A DNA stretch of 49,619 nt from Clostridia bacterium (GTDB taxonomy: Bacteria; Bacillota; Clostridia; Oscillospirales; CAG-272), in contig JAFUIQ010000008.1 in the NCBI GenBank assembly GCA_017468385.1, forward strand, positions 1-49,619, written 5' to 3'. Positions 26,344 through 35,729 of this stretch are shown piece after piece. Each line of letters begins with the position of its first letter. The stretch's first letter is position 1. The notes beneath the pieces are model-generated. The model had not been told where the DNA came from. It saw only the letters and a program-made list of their open reading frames with translations, and did not search any database. The translations under genes and the position numbers were made by a program.

Positions 26344-27573
26344 TCACTGCAGTCCCGCCCGCAGAAGCACGGAGGACGCGGAGGAGGTCAGACTGTCGAT
26401 ATTATAAAGCAGGAGCATCCGATCCACGCCGTATTCGTCCACCAGGGCGGCGGTGCTCTTTTTGTAGTAGCGGATATCCACGATTATGAGATCAAAGTGC
26501 TGTGCCAGGAAGGGCACGGTGCTGTGGGCGAAGCTGTCCTTGATGAGCAGGAGCGTGGGACGATCCTCCCCGCCGTTTTTCGTCACGGTGACCAAGGCAT
26601 TGTTTCCGCCGATGAAGGAGGAATATTTATCCTTCTTCGTAAGGTACGACGTATCGTAGAATCCCGCAAAGGAGGTGCCGTTATCCACGATGGTGGTGGT
26701 GAAGTCTGTATCGCCCGCAAAGCGGAAGTATTCCATGGTATCGGGGGCGATCCAGGACGCGCCCGCCGTGGACCAGGTGGTTCCAAAGAAGGCATCGCTG
26801 GCTGTCTCCCGGGTATAGGATGCCAGCGGGGCGATGGTCTCGCCCATCTCAGTGAGGATGATTTCACTGCCGTAGTAGGCACCCAGGGTGGTCCAGTGGT
26901 GATCCGTACGGTAGTAGACGTACTCACCCGCTTTGGCTCTCTCGTGGAGCGGATCCCGCAGGGACAGAATGGGCAGATCCGCATCGGCGGCCGCTTCATC
27001 CATGGCCGTCCACAAGGCGTCGCTGTAGGCGCTGCCGTAATAATCCGGCAAGGTATGGTGGAGCACATCCGCCGAGCGGCCGCTGATGGCCACGGTGGCG
27101 GGGACGCCGTGATTCTCACACCAATCGGCGAAGGCCGCGATGGCGGAGAGGTTGTCCCGCAGATTTTCTGTATTCACCGTTTCGCTCCGGGGAATCAGGG
27201 TACCGTCCTCTCCGAACAGAACGCCGTTGTTGCTTCCCTTGCCCAGGGCCAATTCGGAGGCGGCCTTGACCCGGATGAAGAAATCCCGGCCCGGGAACTG
27301 ATCCGCCATATACTCGGCGATATCGGCGGTATAACTGCCGTCGATCAGCCGCTTGACGGTGAATGGGGGAAGCTGGGTCAGATCCTTATTCTCCGTTTCG
27401 GAGAAGGTGCGGTCGGGGAGTGCCCAGAAGAGGATCGCCAAGGCGAAAAGCAGAGCGGCAAAGAGGATCACAAAGGCGCGATCCAGAAATTGGGCTTTCT
27501 TGCCGCCGCCCATCTGGATGGTAAGAAGCCGTGCCGCTTCGCGGTCACATTCCGGTGTTTTCATATCCGCCAT
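26344..27573 (-). CDS. DHHW family protein (AlgX/AlgJ-like surface acetylation)
   Basis: A 409-residue protein with an N-terminal cytoplasmic tail, one signal-anchor helix (about 33-52) and an extracellular SGNH/AlgX-like domain. The family motif DHHW is at residues 224-227 (YYRTDHHWTTLGAYY), and LLIKDSFAHSTVPFL near the C-terminus holds the nucleophile-type Ser and is followed by DIRYY. In partnership with MBOAT proteins such proteins transfer acetyl groups to exported polysaccharide. The MBOAT gene lies 62 bp upstream. The start (27573 or 27564) is uncertain because no strong ribosome site is visible. Confidence 0.88.
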   Translation of the reverse strand: MADMKTPECDREAARLLTIQMGGGKKAQFLDRAFVILFAALLFALAILFWALPDRTFSETENKDLTQLPPFTVKRLIDGSYTADIAEYMADQFPGRDFFIRVKAASELALGKGSNNGVLFGEDGTLIPRSETVNTENLRDNLSAIAAFADWCENHGVPATVAISGRSADVLHHTLPDYYGSAYSDALWTAMDEAAADADLPILSLRDPLHERAKAGEYVYYRTDHHWTTLGAYYGSEIILTEMGETIAPLASYTRETASDAFFGTTWSTAGASWIAPDTMEYFRFAGDTDFTTTIVDNGTSFAGFYDTSYLTKKDKYSSFIGGNNALVTVTKNGGEDRPTLLLIKDSFAHSTVPFLAQHFDLIIVDIRYYKKSTAALVDEYGVDRMLLLYNIDSLTSSASSVLLRAGLQ

Positions 27574-27635
27574 GCGGCACCCAATCTCCGCCCTTGCTCA
27601 GCAGCAGGGGATGGATTGGCACCCGCATCCTTTCG

Positions 27636-29042
27636 TTAGAATCGGTAATAGAGGAAGGGATTGTAGGAAGAATTGACCAGGTAGGCCAGGGCGATGAAGA
27701 ACACGGCCAGGCACAATACCGCCGTCACTGCCCGCACGGGGGCATCGTATTTCTCCCACAGCTTGTACAGAAGCTTTTTCGGATAGGGGGTGGAGGCGAT
27801 GATGAGGATCGCCAAAAGGATCAAAGAGGATGTCCAATCGAACACGCCGCCCGCGTCGATGAATCCGGTGGCACGTCCGAAGCCGAACATAGTGGCCAGA
27901 TACCGCATACCGGCGGAGAAATCCGTAAAGACAAACAAGAGCCAGCCGAAGACTACGGTGATCAGCGTATAGATATGGGCCACAAACTTAGGCAGCTTGT
28001 CCAGAAGTTTCAGAAGGAATGTTTTCTCCAGCATGAGGAGCACGAAATAGTACAGACCCCACGTCACGAAATTCCAGGAGGCGCCGTGCCAGAGGCCCGT
28101 GAGGAACCACACGGCCAGGAGATTGAAGATCTGCCGGCCCCGGCCTTTTCGGTTGCCGCCCAGGGGGATGTACACGTACTCCCGGAACCAGGTAGAGAGG
28201 GAGATGTGCCACCGGCGCCAGAAATCCGTGACGGAATTTGCCATATAGGGATAATAGAAATTCTCACGGAAGGAGAAGCCCATCATTTTGCCCAGGCCGA
28301 TGGCCATATCGGAATAGCCGGAAAAATCGAAGTAGATCTGGAAGGTATACATAATGATGCCCAGCCAGGCCGCCGCCACGGTGGTTTCCGGGGCTTCGCT
28401 GATGCGGGCCCAGATCTCCCCCGCCGCGTTGGCCAGAAGGACCTTTTTGCCCATGCCAGCCGCCAGAGTACGGACGCCGGAGGCGAACCGTTCCATGGAG
28501 TGAGTACGGGAGCGGAGCTGGTCATCCACGTCCTTGTAGCGGACGATGGGGCCGGCGATCAGCTGGGGGAACAGCGTCACATAGGTACCGAAGGCGGTAT
28601 AATTCTTTTGGGCATTGGCGTCCATACGGTACACGTCGATGACGTAGGACAGCGCCTGGAAGGTATAGAAGGAAATTCCCACCGGCAGGGGCACGTCGAT
28701 GTGGGTCAGCGTCACGCCCGTCAGGGCTGTGATCGTATCCACCACCAGATTGGCGTACTTGAAGAAGCCCAAAATCGCCAGATTGATGACGATGGCGGCG
28801 ACCATATAGGCCCGCGCCCGTTTTCGGTTGCTCTCCCGATACTTGCCCACCATCCATCCGAAGAAGTAATCCACGGTGATGGTGGCCAGCATGAGAAACA
28901 CATACAGCGGCTCGCCCCAGCCGTAGAAAATCAGGCTGGTGACGAACAGGGTGACATTCCGCCACTTCAGCGGGGTGACAAAATACAAAAGCAGCACAAC
29001 GGGAAAGTAAAGAAACATAAACTCCAAACTTGAAAATACCAT
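27636..29042 (-). CDS. MBOAT family O-acyltransferase (AlgI/DltB-like)
   Basis: A 468-residue polytopic membrane enzyme that passes acyl groups from the cytoplasm to an exported glycan. Family signatures include PVGISFYTFQALSYVIDVYR, FDFSGYSDMAIGLGKMMG, NFYYPYMANSVTDFWRRWHI with His279, and the catalytic His319 in TGLWHGASWNF. The start has GGAGG with good spacing. With the DHHW gene it forms a two-gene acetylation unit like algI-algX/J. It stands directly downstream of infB, in the place where rbfA usually lies. Confidence 0.95.
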   Translation of the reverse strand: MVFSSLEFMFLYFPVVLLLYFVTPLKWRNVTLFVTSLIFYGWGEPLYVFLMLATITVDYFFGWMVGKYRESNRKRARAYMVAAIVINLAILGFFKYANLVVDTITALTGVTLTHIDVPLPVGISFYTFQALSYVIDVYRMDANAQKNYTAFGTYVTLFPQLIAGPIVRYKDVDDQLRSRTHSMERFASGVRTLAAGMGKKVLLANAAGEIWARISEAPETTVAAAWLGIIMYTFQIYFDFSGYSDMAIGLGKMMGFSFRENFYYPYMANSVTDFWRRWHISLSTWFREYVYIPLGGNRKGRGRQIFNLLAVWFLTGLWHGASWNFVTWGLYYFVLLMLEKTFLLKLLDKLPKFVAHIYTLITVVFGWLLFVFTDFSAGMRYLATMFGFGRATGFIDAGGVFDWTSSLILLAILIIASTPYPKKLLYKLWEKYDAPVRAVTAVLCLAVFFIALAYLVNSSYNPFLYYRF

Positions 29043-29087
29043 TTCTTTCCTCCGTGTGCTGCTATAGTTTGTAGTAAGGGGGAGGGC

Positions 29088-31892
29088 TTATCTGGCCACT
29101 TCCTCCATGATGAATGCCTCAAGAATATCGCCCAGGTGGATATCGTCGTACTTCTCCAGGCCGATACCGCACTCGTAGCCCTGTGCCACTTCCTTCACGT
29201 CGTCCTTGAAGCGCTTCAGAGAGGAGATCTTGTCTTCGAAGATCACCACGCCGTCGCGGACGATGCGGATCTGGGACTGGCGGGTTACCTTACCGTCGGT
29301 GATATAGGAGCCGGCGATCACGCCCACATTGGGAACGCGGATCGTCTGACGTACCTCGGCGCGGCCGAGGACGACTTCCTTATACTCGGGAGCCAGCATA
29401 CCCTTCATGGCCGCTTCGATCTCGCCGATACATTCGTAAATGATGCGGTAGGTGCGCACGTCCACATGGTCGCGCTCGGCCATATCCGCGGCGTTCTTAT
29501 CGGGACGGACGTTGAAGCCCACGATGATGGCGTTGGAGGAGGAGGCCAGCATGACATCGCCCTCGGTAATGCCGCCGACGGCGCAGTGGATGACCTTCAC
29601 CTTGACTTCCTCATTGGACAACTTCACCAGGGATGCACGGACTGCCTCGGCAGATCCGCCCACGTCGGCCTTGACGATGATGTTGAGTTCCTTGATGCCT
29701 TCCTTGATCTGGCTGAACAGATCCTCCAGATTGACCTTGGAGGCGGCGGTGAGGGCATCGTTCTTCGCCTTCTCACGGCGCTGATCGGCCAGGGTTCTTG
29801 CCATTCTCTCGTCCTCAACGGCGTTGAACTCGTCGCCTGCCTGAGGCACTTCGGCCAGACCGACGATCTCCACAGGCACGGACGGGCCGGCTGCCTGGAT
29901 GGTCTCGCCCCGGTCATTCAGCATGGCGCGGACACGACCGACGGACGTACCGGCGATGACGATATCGCCTGCGTGGAGCGTACCGTTCTGCACGATAACG
30001 GTGGCAACAGGGCCGCGGCCCTTGTCCAGCTTCGCCTCGATGACGATACCCTTGGCGCGGCGGGTGGGATTGGCTTTCAGTTCCTTCATCTCTGCCACGA
30101 GAAGCACGTTCTCCAAGAGATCGTCGATGCCCATGCCCGTCAGAGCGGATACAGGCACGCAGATGGTATCGCCGCCCCATTCCTCGGGCACGAGGCCGTG
30201 GGCCGTCAGCTGATTCTTAACGGTGTCGGGGTTGGCGGTGGGTTTATCCATTTTATTGATGGCAACGATGACGTCCACACCGGCGGCCTTGGCATGGTTG
30301 ATAGCCTCAATGGTCTGGGGCATGATACCGTCGTCGGCGGCCACCACCAGGATGGCGATATCGGTGGCCTGAGCACCGCGGGCACGCATGGCGGTAAACG
30401 CCTCATGGCCGGGGGTATCCAGGAAGGTGATGGGCTGATCGTTGATGGACACACGGTATGCACCGATGTGCTGGGTAATACCGCCGGCCTCACCGGTGGT
30501 TACGTGGGTATGACGGATGGCGTCAAGCAGCGAGGTCTTACCGTGGTCAACGTGACCCATAACGCACACAACGGGTGCGCGGGTTTCCAGATCCTCGGTA
30601 TGCTCCTCGGTCTCGCTGAACAGTTTTTCCTCGATGGTAACGACCACTTCCTTGGTGACCTTGGCACCGAACTCATCGGCGATCAGGAAGGCGGTGTCGT
30701 AGTCCAGCACCTGATTGATGGTGGCGGGCATGCCGTTCATCATCATCTTCTTGATAACCTCGGCAGCAGTCTTCTTCAGACGCTGGGCCAGCTCACCCAC
30801 GGTGATCTCATCCGGCAAAGTGATCTTGAGCGGCATCTTCTTCAGCTTCTCCAGATTCTCCTTGCGGAGCTTCTCCATAGCCAGGCGTTCCTTATCCCGG
30901 TTCTTGGCGGAGCGGAAGTCTCTTGTGTTCTGCTTCTTCAGCTTCTGCTTGTTGGTGGAGGAGTCGGAGAATGCGTCGGGGGCAAACTTATCCAGACGCT
31001 CGTCGTACTTGGACAGATCCACACTGGTGGTACGGGTATCGATAACGCGGGTGTTGCCGGTTCTCTTCTTTTCCACGGTAGGCTGCTGAGGCTTTTTGGG
31101 CTGGGGCGGCCGGGTGGGCTGGAAGGGCGTATTGTTTGCGGGAGCGGCGGGGCGATTGGTCTGGGGCTGTCCGCCCTGATTGGGACGGAAGCCGTTACCC
31201 TGCTGCTGGAAGCGGTCATTCGGACGACTGCCCATCTGGCCGTTCGTGCCCTGACGGAAGCCGTTGCCGCCCTGCTGCTGGAAGCGGTCGTTCGGGCGGT
31301 TGCCCATCTGGCCGTTCGTATTCGGACGGAAGCCGTTGCCGCCCTGCTGGAAGCGGTCATTCGGGCGGCTGCCCATCTGGCCGTTCGTACCCTGGCGGAA
31401 GCCATTGCCCTGCTGCTGGGGAGCAGCGGGACGGGCAGGCTGAGCCGGAGCGGCGGGCTTTACCTCCGCTTTGGGAGCTTCGGGCTTACTCTCCGTCTTG
31501 GGAGCCTCCTGCTTGGGAGGCTCTGCCTTCTTCACTTCCTCGGTCTTCGGAGCCTCGGGCTTACTCTCCGCCTTGGGAGTTTCCGCCTTGGGAGCCGTTT
31601 CCTCAGTCTTCACCTCTTTGGCCGGTGCTTCTTCCTTCACCTCAGCCTTGGGTGCTTCTTCTTTCTTCTTACGGGCGATCTGCGTTTTACCGTTCAGATA
31701 GCCGTCCAGATCCTTGATCTGATTCTCCCGGGTCAACTCGTCAAAGAAAACATTAAAGTCATCGGGCTCAAGAGTAGCCATATAGGATTTGACATTGATA
31801 CCGGAATTCTCGATTTTTGCAAGAATCTCTTTGTTTTTCATTCCGAGGTCTTTCGCCAACTGATTGACCTTGAACATAGATGCTTGTGCCAT
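29088..31892 (-). CDS. infB: Translation initiation factor IF-2
   Basis: IF-2 is the GTPase that places initiator tRNA on the 30S subunit. The 934-residue product has an N-terminal helical domain, a Lys/Glu/Pro/Ala linker (about 76-150), and then a Gln/Gly/Asn-rich part with near-identical units of the form [20 protein letters not shown] at about 163, 186 and 210 and a partial fourth at about 233. G1 is GHVDHGKT (446-453), with DTPGHEAF and NKMDKP following. The repeats are also visible in the DNA. It ends the rimP-nusA-rnpM-ylxQ-infB operon; its ribosome site is weak. Confidence 0.97.
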   Translation of the reverse strand: MAQASMFKVNQLAKDLGMKNKEILAKIENSGINVKSYMATLEPDDFNVFFDELTRENQIKDLDGYLNGKTQIARKKKEEAPKAEVKEEAPAKEVKTEETAPKAETPKAESKPEAPKTEEVKKAEPPKQEAPKTESKPEAPKAEVKPAAPAQPARPAAPQQQGNGFRQGTNGQMGSRPNDRFQQGGNGFRPNTNGQMGNRPNDRFQQQGGNGFRQGTNGQMGSRPNDRFQQQGNGFRPNQGGQPQTNRPAAPANNTPFQPTRPPQPKKPQQPTVEKKRTGNTRVIDTRTTSVDLSKYDERLDKFAPDAFSDSSTNKQKLKKQNTRDFRSAKNRDKERLAMEKLRKENLEKLKKMPLKITLPDEITVGELAQRLKKTAAEVIKKMMMNGMPATINQVLDYDTAFLIADEFGAKVTKEVVVTIEEKLFSETEEHTEDLETRAPVVCVMGHVDHGKTSLLDAIRHTHVTTGEAGGITQHIGAYRVSINDQPITFLDTPGHEAFTAMRARGAQATDIAILVVAADDGIMPQTIEAINHAKAAGVDVIVAINKMDKPTANPDTVKNQLTAHGLVPEEWGGDTICVPVSALTGMGIDDLLENVLLVAEMKELKANPTRRAKGIVIEAKLDKGRGPVATVIVQNGTLHAGDIVIAGTSVGRVRAMLNDRGETIQAAGPSVPVEIVGLAEVPQAGDEFNAVEDERMARTLADQRREKAKNDALTAASKVNLEDLFSQIKEGIKELNIIVKADVGGSAEAVRASLVKLSNEEVKVKVIHCAVGGITEGDVMLASSSNAIIVGFNVRPDKNAADMAERDHVDVRTYRIIYECIGEIEAAMKGMLAPEYKEVVLGRAEVRQTIRVPNVGVIAGSYITDGKVTRQSQIRIVRDGVVIFEDKISSLKRFKDDVKEVAQGYECGIGLEKYDDIHLGDILEAFIMEEVAR

Positions 31893-31964
31893 CTCTTTTT
31901 CGTACCCTGCCCGCGCTGGCGGGCCCTTTCTTGATCGAGTATTGCGGGGATTGCGTTTGGAAAA

Positions 31965-32303
31965 TCACGGACAGCCGGCGAGTGCCCGGATTGCTTTGGC
32001 AAAGGACGGATCCAATATGGCGCAGGCGGAGAGCTCCGCCATGCCGCAGGCCGCGCCCAATTCCGCCTTCGTCAGGGGAACGGGGATCAGCTCCACGTGG
32101 GCCGTGGCGCACTTATCTTTCAGCTGCTTGCGCGTGCGCTCCGAGGGATCCGAGGACAGGAGAACCAGCTCTACGCGGCCTGTTTTCAACGCGTCTTTGA
32201 TCATATCGACGCCGCATCCGAGCCGATTTGCGCGCCGGCACAAACCGATCATGGATGCCAGGCGCGCGCTCTGCGCTCCCCCGACAGATTGTGTACTCAT
32301 CAT
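31965..32303 (-). CDS. ylxQ: L7Ae/L30e-family RNA-binding protein YlxQ
   Basis: A 112-residue protein of the L7Ae/L30e family, known from this operon position. ASMIGLCRRANRLGCGVDMIKDAL and VELVLLSSDPSERTRKQL match the fold, followed by the ELGAACGMAELSACAILD region. It is presumed to bind a kink-turn RNA. Its ATG overlaps the rnpM stop by 4 nt. It precedes infB by 72 bp. Confidence 0.88.
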   Translation of the reverse strand: MMSTQSVGGAQSARLASMIGLCRRANRLGCGVDMIKDALKTGRVELVLLSSDPSERTRKQLKDKCATAHVELIPVPLTKAELGAACGMAELSACAILDPSFAKAIRALAGCP

Positions 32304-32587
32304 GTGTCCGCTCTTTCTTTCTCGGAGAGGCGGACCTCCTCCTCCAGTGCGTTCAGAACGTCCTCGGACACGGCGATCTCCAGAGAGCGGGCGAAGCGGT
32401 CGGCCTTTCTTGCTTTTTTAAAGCAGGAAAGGGAGCGGCACACATACACGCCGCGGACGGACAGCTTGCCGGTGAAATCCATCCGGACAGCACCGTCGGG
32501 GGTGCGGACCATACGGATCAGCTCTTTCTTGGGGAAGGATTCCCCGCATCCGCAGCAGCGGCGCTGCGGAATCTTTCTCGGTTTCAT
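32300..32587 (-). CDS. rnpM: YlxR/RnpM family protein (RNase P modulator)
   Basis: A 95-residue basic protein of the YlxR (DUF448) family, described as a modulator of RNase P. It shows RRCCGCGESFPKKELIRMVR, DFTGKLSVRGVYVCRS (the family usually has GRGAYVC) and SCFKKARK. AGGTGAT lies upstream of the ATG. It is the third gene of the rimP-nusA operon. Confidence 0.92.
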   Translation of the reverse strand: MKPRKIPQRRCCGCGESFPKKELIRMVRTPDGAVRMDFTGKLSVRGVYVCRSLSCFKKARKADRFARSLEIAVSEDVLNALEEEVRLSEKERADT

Positions 32588-32646
32588 CCTGTATCACCTC
32601 GGCCGAAGCCGATGCTTTCTGTTAAAGTATATGGGATAGCCGATGA

Positions 32647-33708
32647 TTACTTGCGGCTCTTGATATCGATCTTGTATCCGGTCAGGCGCACGGCCAGACG
32701 CACGTTCTGGCCTTCCTTACCGATGGCCAGAGACAGCTGGTCGCTGTCCACCCAGACGGTGGCGCTGCGCTCTCCGTCGAAGTCCACATCGATGACGGAT
32801 GCGGGGGACAGAGCGGCGGCGATGTATTCCTCCGGCTTCTCGGAGAAGAGGACCACGTCGATCTTCTCGCCCCGGAGCTCCTCCACGATCTCGGCGATAC
32901 GCATACCGCGGTTACCGATGCAGGCACCGACGGCATCCACATCGGGATCCCGGGAGATAACGGACACCTTGGTACGGGAGCCTGCCTCGCGGGCCACGCC
33001 CTTGAGGAGAACCACACCGTCCTGGATTTCGGGGATAACCAGCTCCATCAGGCGGCGCACCAGGCCCTGGTGCGTCCGGGACAGCGTTACCACGGGACCG
33101 TGGGAATCACGGTGTACTTCGGTGACGAACACCTTCAGGCGATCGCCTACGGCGAAGTTGTCGCCGGGGATCTGCTCGCTCTTGAGAAGGACGGCTTCGC
33201 TGGTGCCGGTATCCACTACCACATCACCGGTGTTATCGTCCACTTTGGTTACGATGGCGGTGATGACTTCCTCGTGCTTCTTCTCGTACTCGCGTACGAT
33301 ATTGGAATGCTCCGCTTCTCTTATGCCCTGGATGATGACCTGCTTGGCGGCCTGGGCGCTGAGACGTCCGAAGGACTTGGTCTTGAGTTCGAACTCCACG
33401 ATATCGCCCACATTGTAGCGGCGGGAGATGGCACGGGCGTCCGTGAGGGAGATCTGCTCCTTGTCGTCCTCCACTTCCTCCACAACGGTCTTCTGCTGGA
33501 ACACGCGGAAGGTCTTCTTCTCGCCGTCCAGCGCGATGCGCACGTTGACGGCACCTGCCTCTTTCTTATAGGCGCTTACCAGCGCGGCCTCGATCTTCTC
33601 CAGCATATAGGATCTCGGGATACCCTTGGTCGATTCCAGAATATCCACCGCGGCGAAGATCTCCGCGCCCATATTTTCCGATTCTTTTTTGGTCACTGCT
33701 TTTTTCAT
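32647..33708 (-). CDS. nusA: Transcription termination/antitermination factor NusA
   Basis: NusA binds RNA polymerase and nascent RNA to control pausing and termination. The 353-residue protein has the N-terminal polymerase-binding domain (FAAVDILESTKGIPRSYMLE), an S1 domain (about 140-205), and two KH domains (DPDVDAVGACIGNRGMRI and the SLAIGKEGQNVRLA region). It ends after KH2, as expected in Firmicutes, without the acidic repeats of proteobacteria. AAGGA precedes the ATG. Confidence 0.97.
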   Translation of the reverse strand: MKKAVTKKESENMGAEIFAAVDILESTKGIPRSYMLEKIEAALVSAYKKEAGAVNVRIALDGEKKTFRVFQQKTVVEEVEDDKEQISLTDARAISRRYNVGDIVEFELKTKSFGRLSAQAAKQVIIQGIREAEHSNIVREYEKKHEEVITAIVTKVDDNTGDVVVDTGTSEAVLLKSEQIPGDNFAVGDRLKVFVTEVHRDSHGPVVTLSRTHQGLVRRLMELVIPEIQDGVVLLKGVAREAGSRTKVSVISRDPDVDAVGACIGNRGMRIAEIVEELRGEKIDVVLFSEKPEEYIAAALSPASVIDVDFDGERSATVWVDSDQLSLAIGKEGQNVRLAVRLTGYKIDIKSRK

Positions 33709-33746
33709 GACTGTATGTCCTTATCCGTAAAATAATGTGCGTGCCG

Positions 33747-34265
33747 TCACCAGTTGAACACGGTGGAAACCTTGGCGGCCGCGGATTTTGCAATAGTAAT
33801 ATTTTCCCCATTCTCCCGGGTCAGGATGAACTCTTTTTCCTCGGCGGCGCTGAGGATGCCGCGGAGCGTTTTCTCTCCGTTCAAGGGCGCGTACAGGCGC
33901 ACCTCGATTTCGTCGCCGATGCAGGCCTCGAAGTGATCGGGGCGGGTGAGGGGACGCTCCACGCCGGGGGACGTAACCTCCACCTTATAGGAATTCTCGA
34001 TGGGATCGGCCTCGTCCAGGATCGGATCGATGGCGCGGGAGACCCGCTCGCAATCGTCCAGCGTGATGCCCTCGTTGGAATCGATGACCACGCGGAGGAT
34101 CATGTCGGCCCCTTCCTTGACGTATTCCACATCCCACAGATAGCACTCCTGTGCCAGGACTGTATCAAACAGAAGATCCCGCACTCGGTCGGCAATATTC
34201 TTCGGACGGGGCGGCCGTTTCTTCTCGGCACCCAAGGCGGAGGTATTCTTTTCATCCATACTCAT
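33747..34265 (-). CDS. rimP: Ribosome maturation factor RimP
   Basis: RimP helps assemble the 30S subunit. The 172-residue product has a short polar N-terminal extension, then VRDLLFDTVLAQECYLWDVEY, the DDCERVSRAIDPILDE helix and VEVTSPGVERPLTRPDHF. AAGGAG at 34278-34273 lies 7 nt before ATG 34265; a TTG at 34271 is too close to it. It is the first gene of the operon, behind a good promoter. Confidence 0.95.
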   Translation of the reverse strand: MSMDEKNTSALGAEKKRPPRPKNIADRVRDLLFDTVLAQECYLWDVEYVKEGADMILRVVIDSNEGITLDDCERVSRAIDPILDEADPIENSYKVEVTSPGVERPLTRPDHFEACIGDEIEVRLYAPLNGEKTLRGILSAAEEKEFILTRENGENITIAKSAAAKVSTVFNW

Positions 34266-34355
34266 ACGCAATCTCCTTATGATACTGCTTTGTACAAAAA
34301 TAAAGAGCGGGAATCAAACCCACTCTCCTTAATACTCTATACTTTCAGCATAGGT

Positions 34356-34384
34356 AGTATACCATACTTTTCCCCCGATTGCAA
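34356..34384 (-). promoter_or_regulatory. Sigma-A promoter for the rimP-infB operon
   Basis: On the - strand TTGCAA (34384-34379), 17 bp, then TATACT (34361-34356), giving a leader of about 85 nt. Confidence 0.8.
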
Positions 34385-34456
34385 GGGGTTACACGAAAAT
34401 ATTTCCCCAAAAAGTGCCGAAAATCCCATGATTTGCGGGATATATCCCCCGTGCCC

Positions 34457-34485
34457 TTGATTTTTCCGTCCCCTTGTGCTACCAT
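34457..34485 (+). promoter_or_regulatory. Probable promoter for the NUDIX-dxs operon
   Basis: TTGATT at 34457-34462 and TACCAT at 34480-34485 are 17 bp apart. The -10 is weak, but nothing better lies before the first gene. Confidence 0.5.
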
Positions 34486-34521
34486 ATTACCGAATCGCAA
34501 TGCGCAGAAAGGACACATCCT

Positions 34522-35076
34522 ATGACCAACGAAGAAATGCGGGAAGTATGCATCGACCGAAAAGAGATCTACGACGGGGTCGTACTGCACGTAACGAAGG
34601 ACACCGTCCGTCTGCCAAGCGGCGGCACATCCATCCGGGAGGTGGCATGGCACCGGGGCGCGGTATGCGTGGTGCCTGTGACCGAGGACGGGGAGATCAT
34701 TTTCGTGGAGCAGTTCCGCTACGCCATGGGCCGGGTCCTCTTGGAGATCCCGGCAGGCAAGCTGGAGGAGGGAGAAACAGATCGGCTGGCGGCCGCCCGG
34801 CGGGAGTTATCCGAGGAGACGGGATTTACGGCGGACAGCATGATCGATCTGGGCAAGTATTTCGGCTGTCCGGCGCTGATTTCGGAGGACATCAACATGT
34901 ATCTGGCCACGGGGCTGCACCCGGGCGAGTGTCATCCCGACGAGGATGAGTTTCTGCGCCTCCGCAAGATCCCGATAACGGAGGCGGTGGCCATGGTAGC
35001 CCGGGGAGAGATCCCCGACGGCAAGACTCAGCTGGGGATTCTGCGGGCGAAACTGTGGATGGAGATGCGGGCATGA
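34522..35076 (+). CDS. NUDIX hydrolase, ADP-ribose pyrophosphatase type
   Basis: A 184-residue NUDIX enzyme with the full box GX5EX7REUXEEXGU at residues 79-102 (GKLEEGETDRLAAARRELSE...). The preceding VEQFRYAMGRVLLEIPAG is typical of ADP-ribose pyrophosphatases, which split ADP-ribose to AMP and ribose 5-phosphate. AGAAAGGA lies about 8 nt before ATG 34522. The stop overlaps the start of the HAD gene by 4 nt (ATGA). It is the first gene of a six-gene operon. Confidence 0.92.
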   Translation: MTNEEMREVCIDRKEIYDGVVLHVTKDTVRLPSGGTSIREVAWHRGAVCVVPVTEDGEIIFVEQFRYAMGRVLLEIPAGKLEEGETDRLAAARRELSEETGFTADSMIDLGKYFGCPALISEDINMYLATGLHPGECHPDEDEFLRLRKIPITEAVAMVARGEIPDGKTQLGILRAKLWMEMRA

Positions 35077-35729
35077 GCAAAAACTTGATCTTATTTGATT
35101 TGGACGGGACCATCACCGATCCCGGGCTGGGCATCACGAACTCCATTCTGTATGCCCTCTCCCGCATGGGCATCGATGCGCCGCCAAGGGAGGAATTGTA
35201 CTCCTTCATCGGGCCGCCGCTGCTGGATGCTTTGGCGGAGCGGTTTCATCTGACCCCGGAGGAGGCCCGGCACGCCATGGGGCTGTACCGGGAATATTTC
35301 GCCGAGACGGGCATATTTGAAAACGAAGTGTACGCCGGCATCCCCGAGATGCTCACTCATCTGAAAAACGCGGGGAAATCCCTGATGCTGGCCACGTCCA
35401 AGCCGGAGGCATTTGCCGTCCGGATTCTGGAGCATTTCGCTCTGTCGCCCTATTTTGATTTTGTAGGCGGCAGCGATATGGAACAGGTCCGCGGCACGAA
35501 GGCCGCCGTGATCGAGTACGTTTTGCAGGCAACGGGCAGCGATCCCGGGGACTGCATCATGATAGGCGACCGTCATCACGACGTGACGGGCGCGAAAACA
35601 CACAATATAAGCACAGTCGGCGTGCTGTGGGGCTACGGCTCCGCCGGGGAATTGACCGAGGCGGGCGCCATCGCCCTGGCATCCACACCGCAGCATCTGG
35701 AGGAAATCATACTGTATGGCAAAGACTGA
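35073..35729 (+). CDS. HAD-family hydrolase, phosphoglycolate-phosphatase-like
   Basis: A 218-residue HAD phosphatase with the nucleophile loop FDLDGT (Asp9, Asp11), a helical cap, motif II in MLATSKPE, the motif III Lys near GTKAAVIEY and motif IV MIGDRHHDV. The substrate is open; phosphoglycolate, pyrimidine nucleotides or sugar phosphates are all possible. It is coupled to the NUDIX gene by a 4-nt overlap and overlaps the next gene by 14 nt. Another member of the family lies at 40844-41500. Confidence 0.9.
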   Translation: MSKNLILFDLDGTITDPGLGITNSILYALSRMGIDAPPREELYSFIGPPLLDALAERFHLTPEEARHAMGLYREYFAETGIFENEVYAGIPEMLTHLKNAGKSLMLATSKPEAFAVRILEHFALSPYFDFVGGSDMEQVRGTKAAVIEYVLQATGSDPGDCIMIGDRHHDVTGAKTHNISTVGVLWGYGSAGELTEAGAIALASTPQHLEEIILYGKD

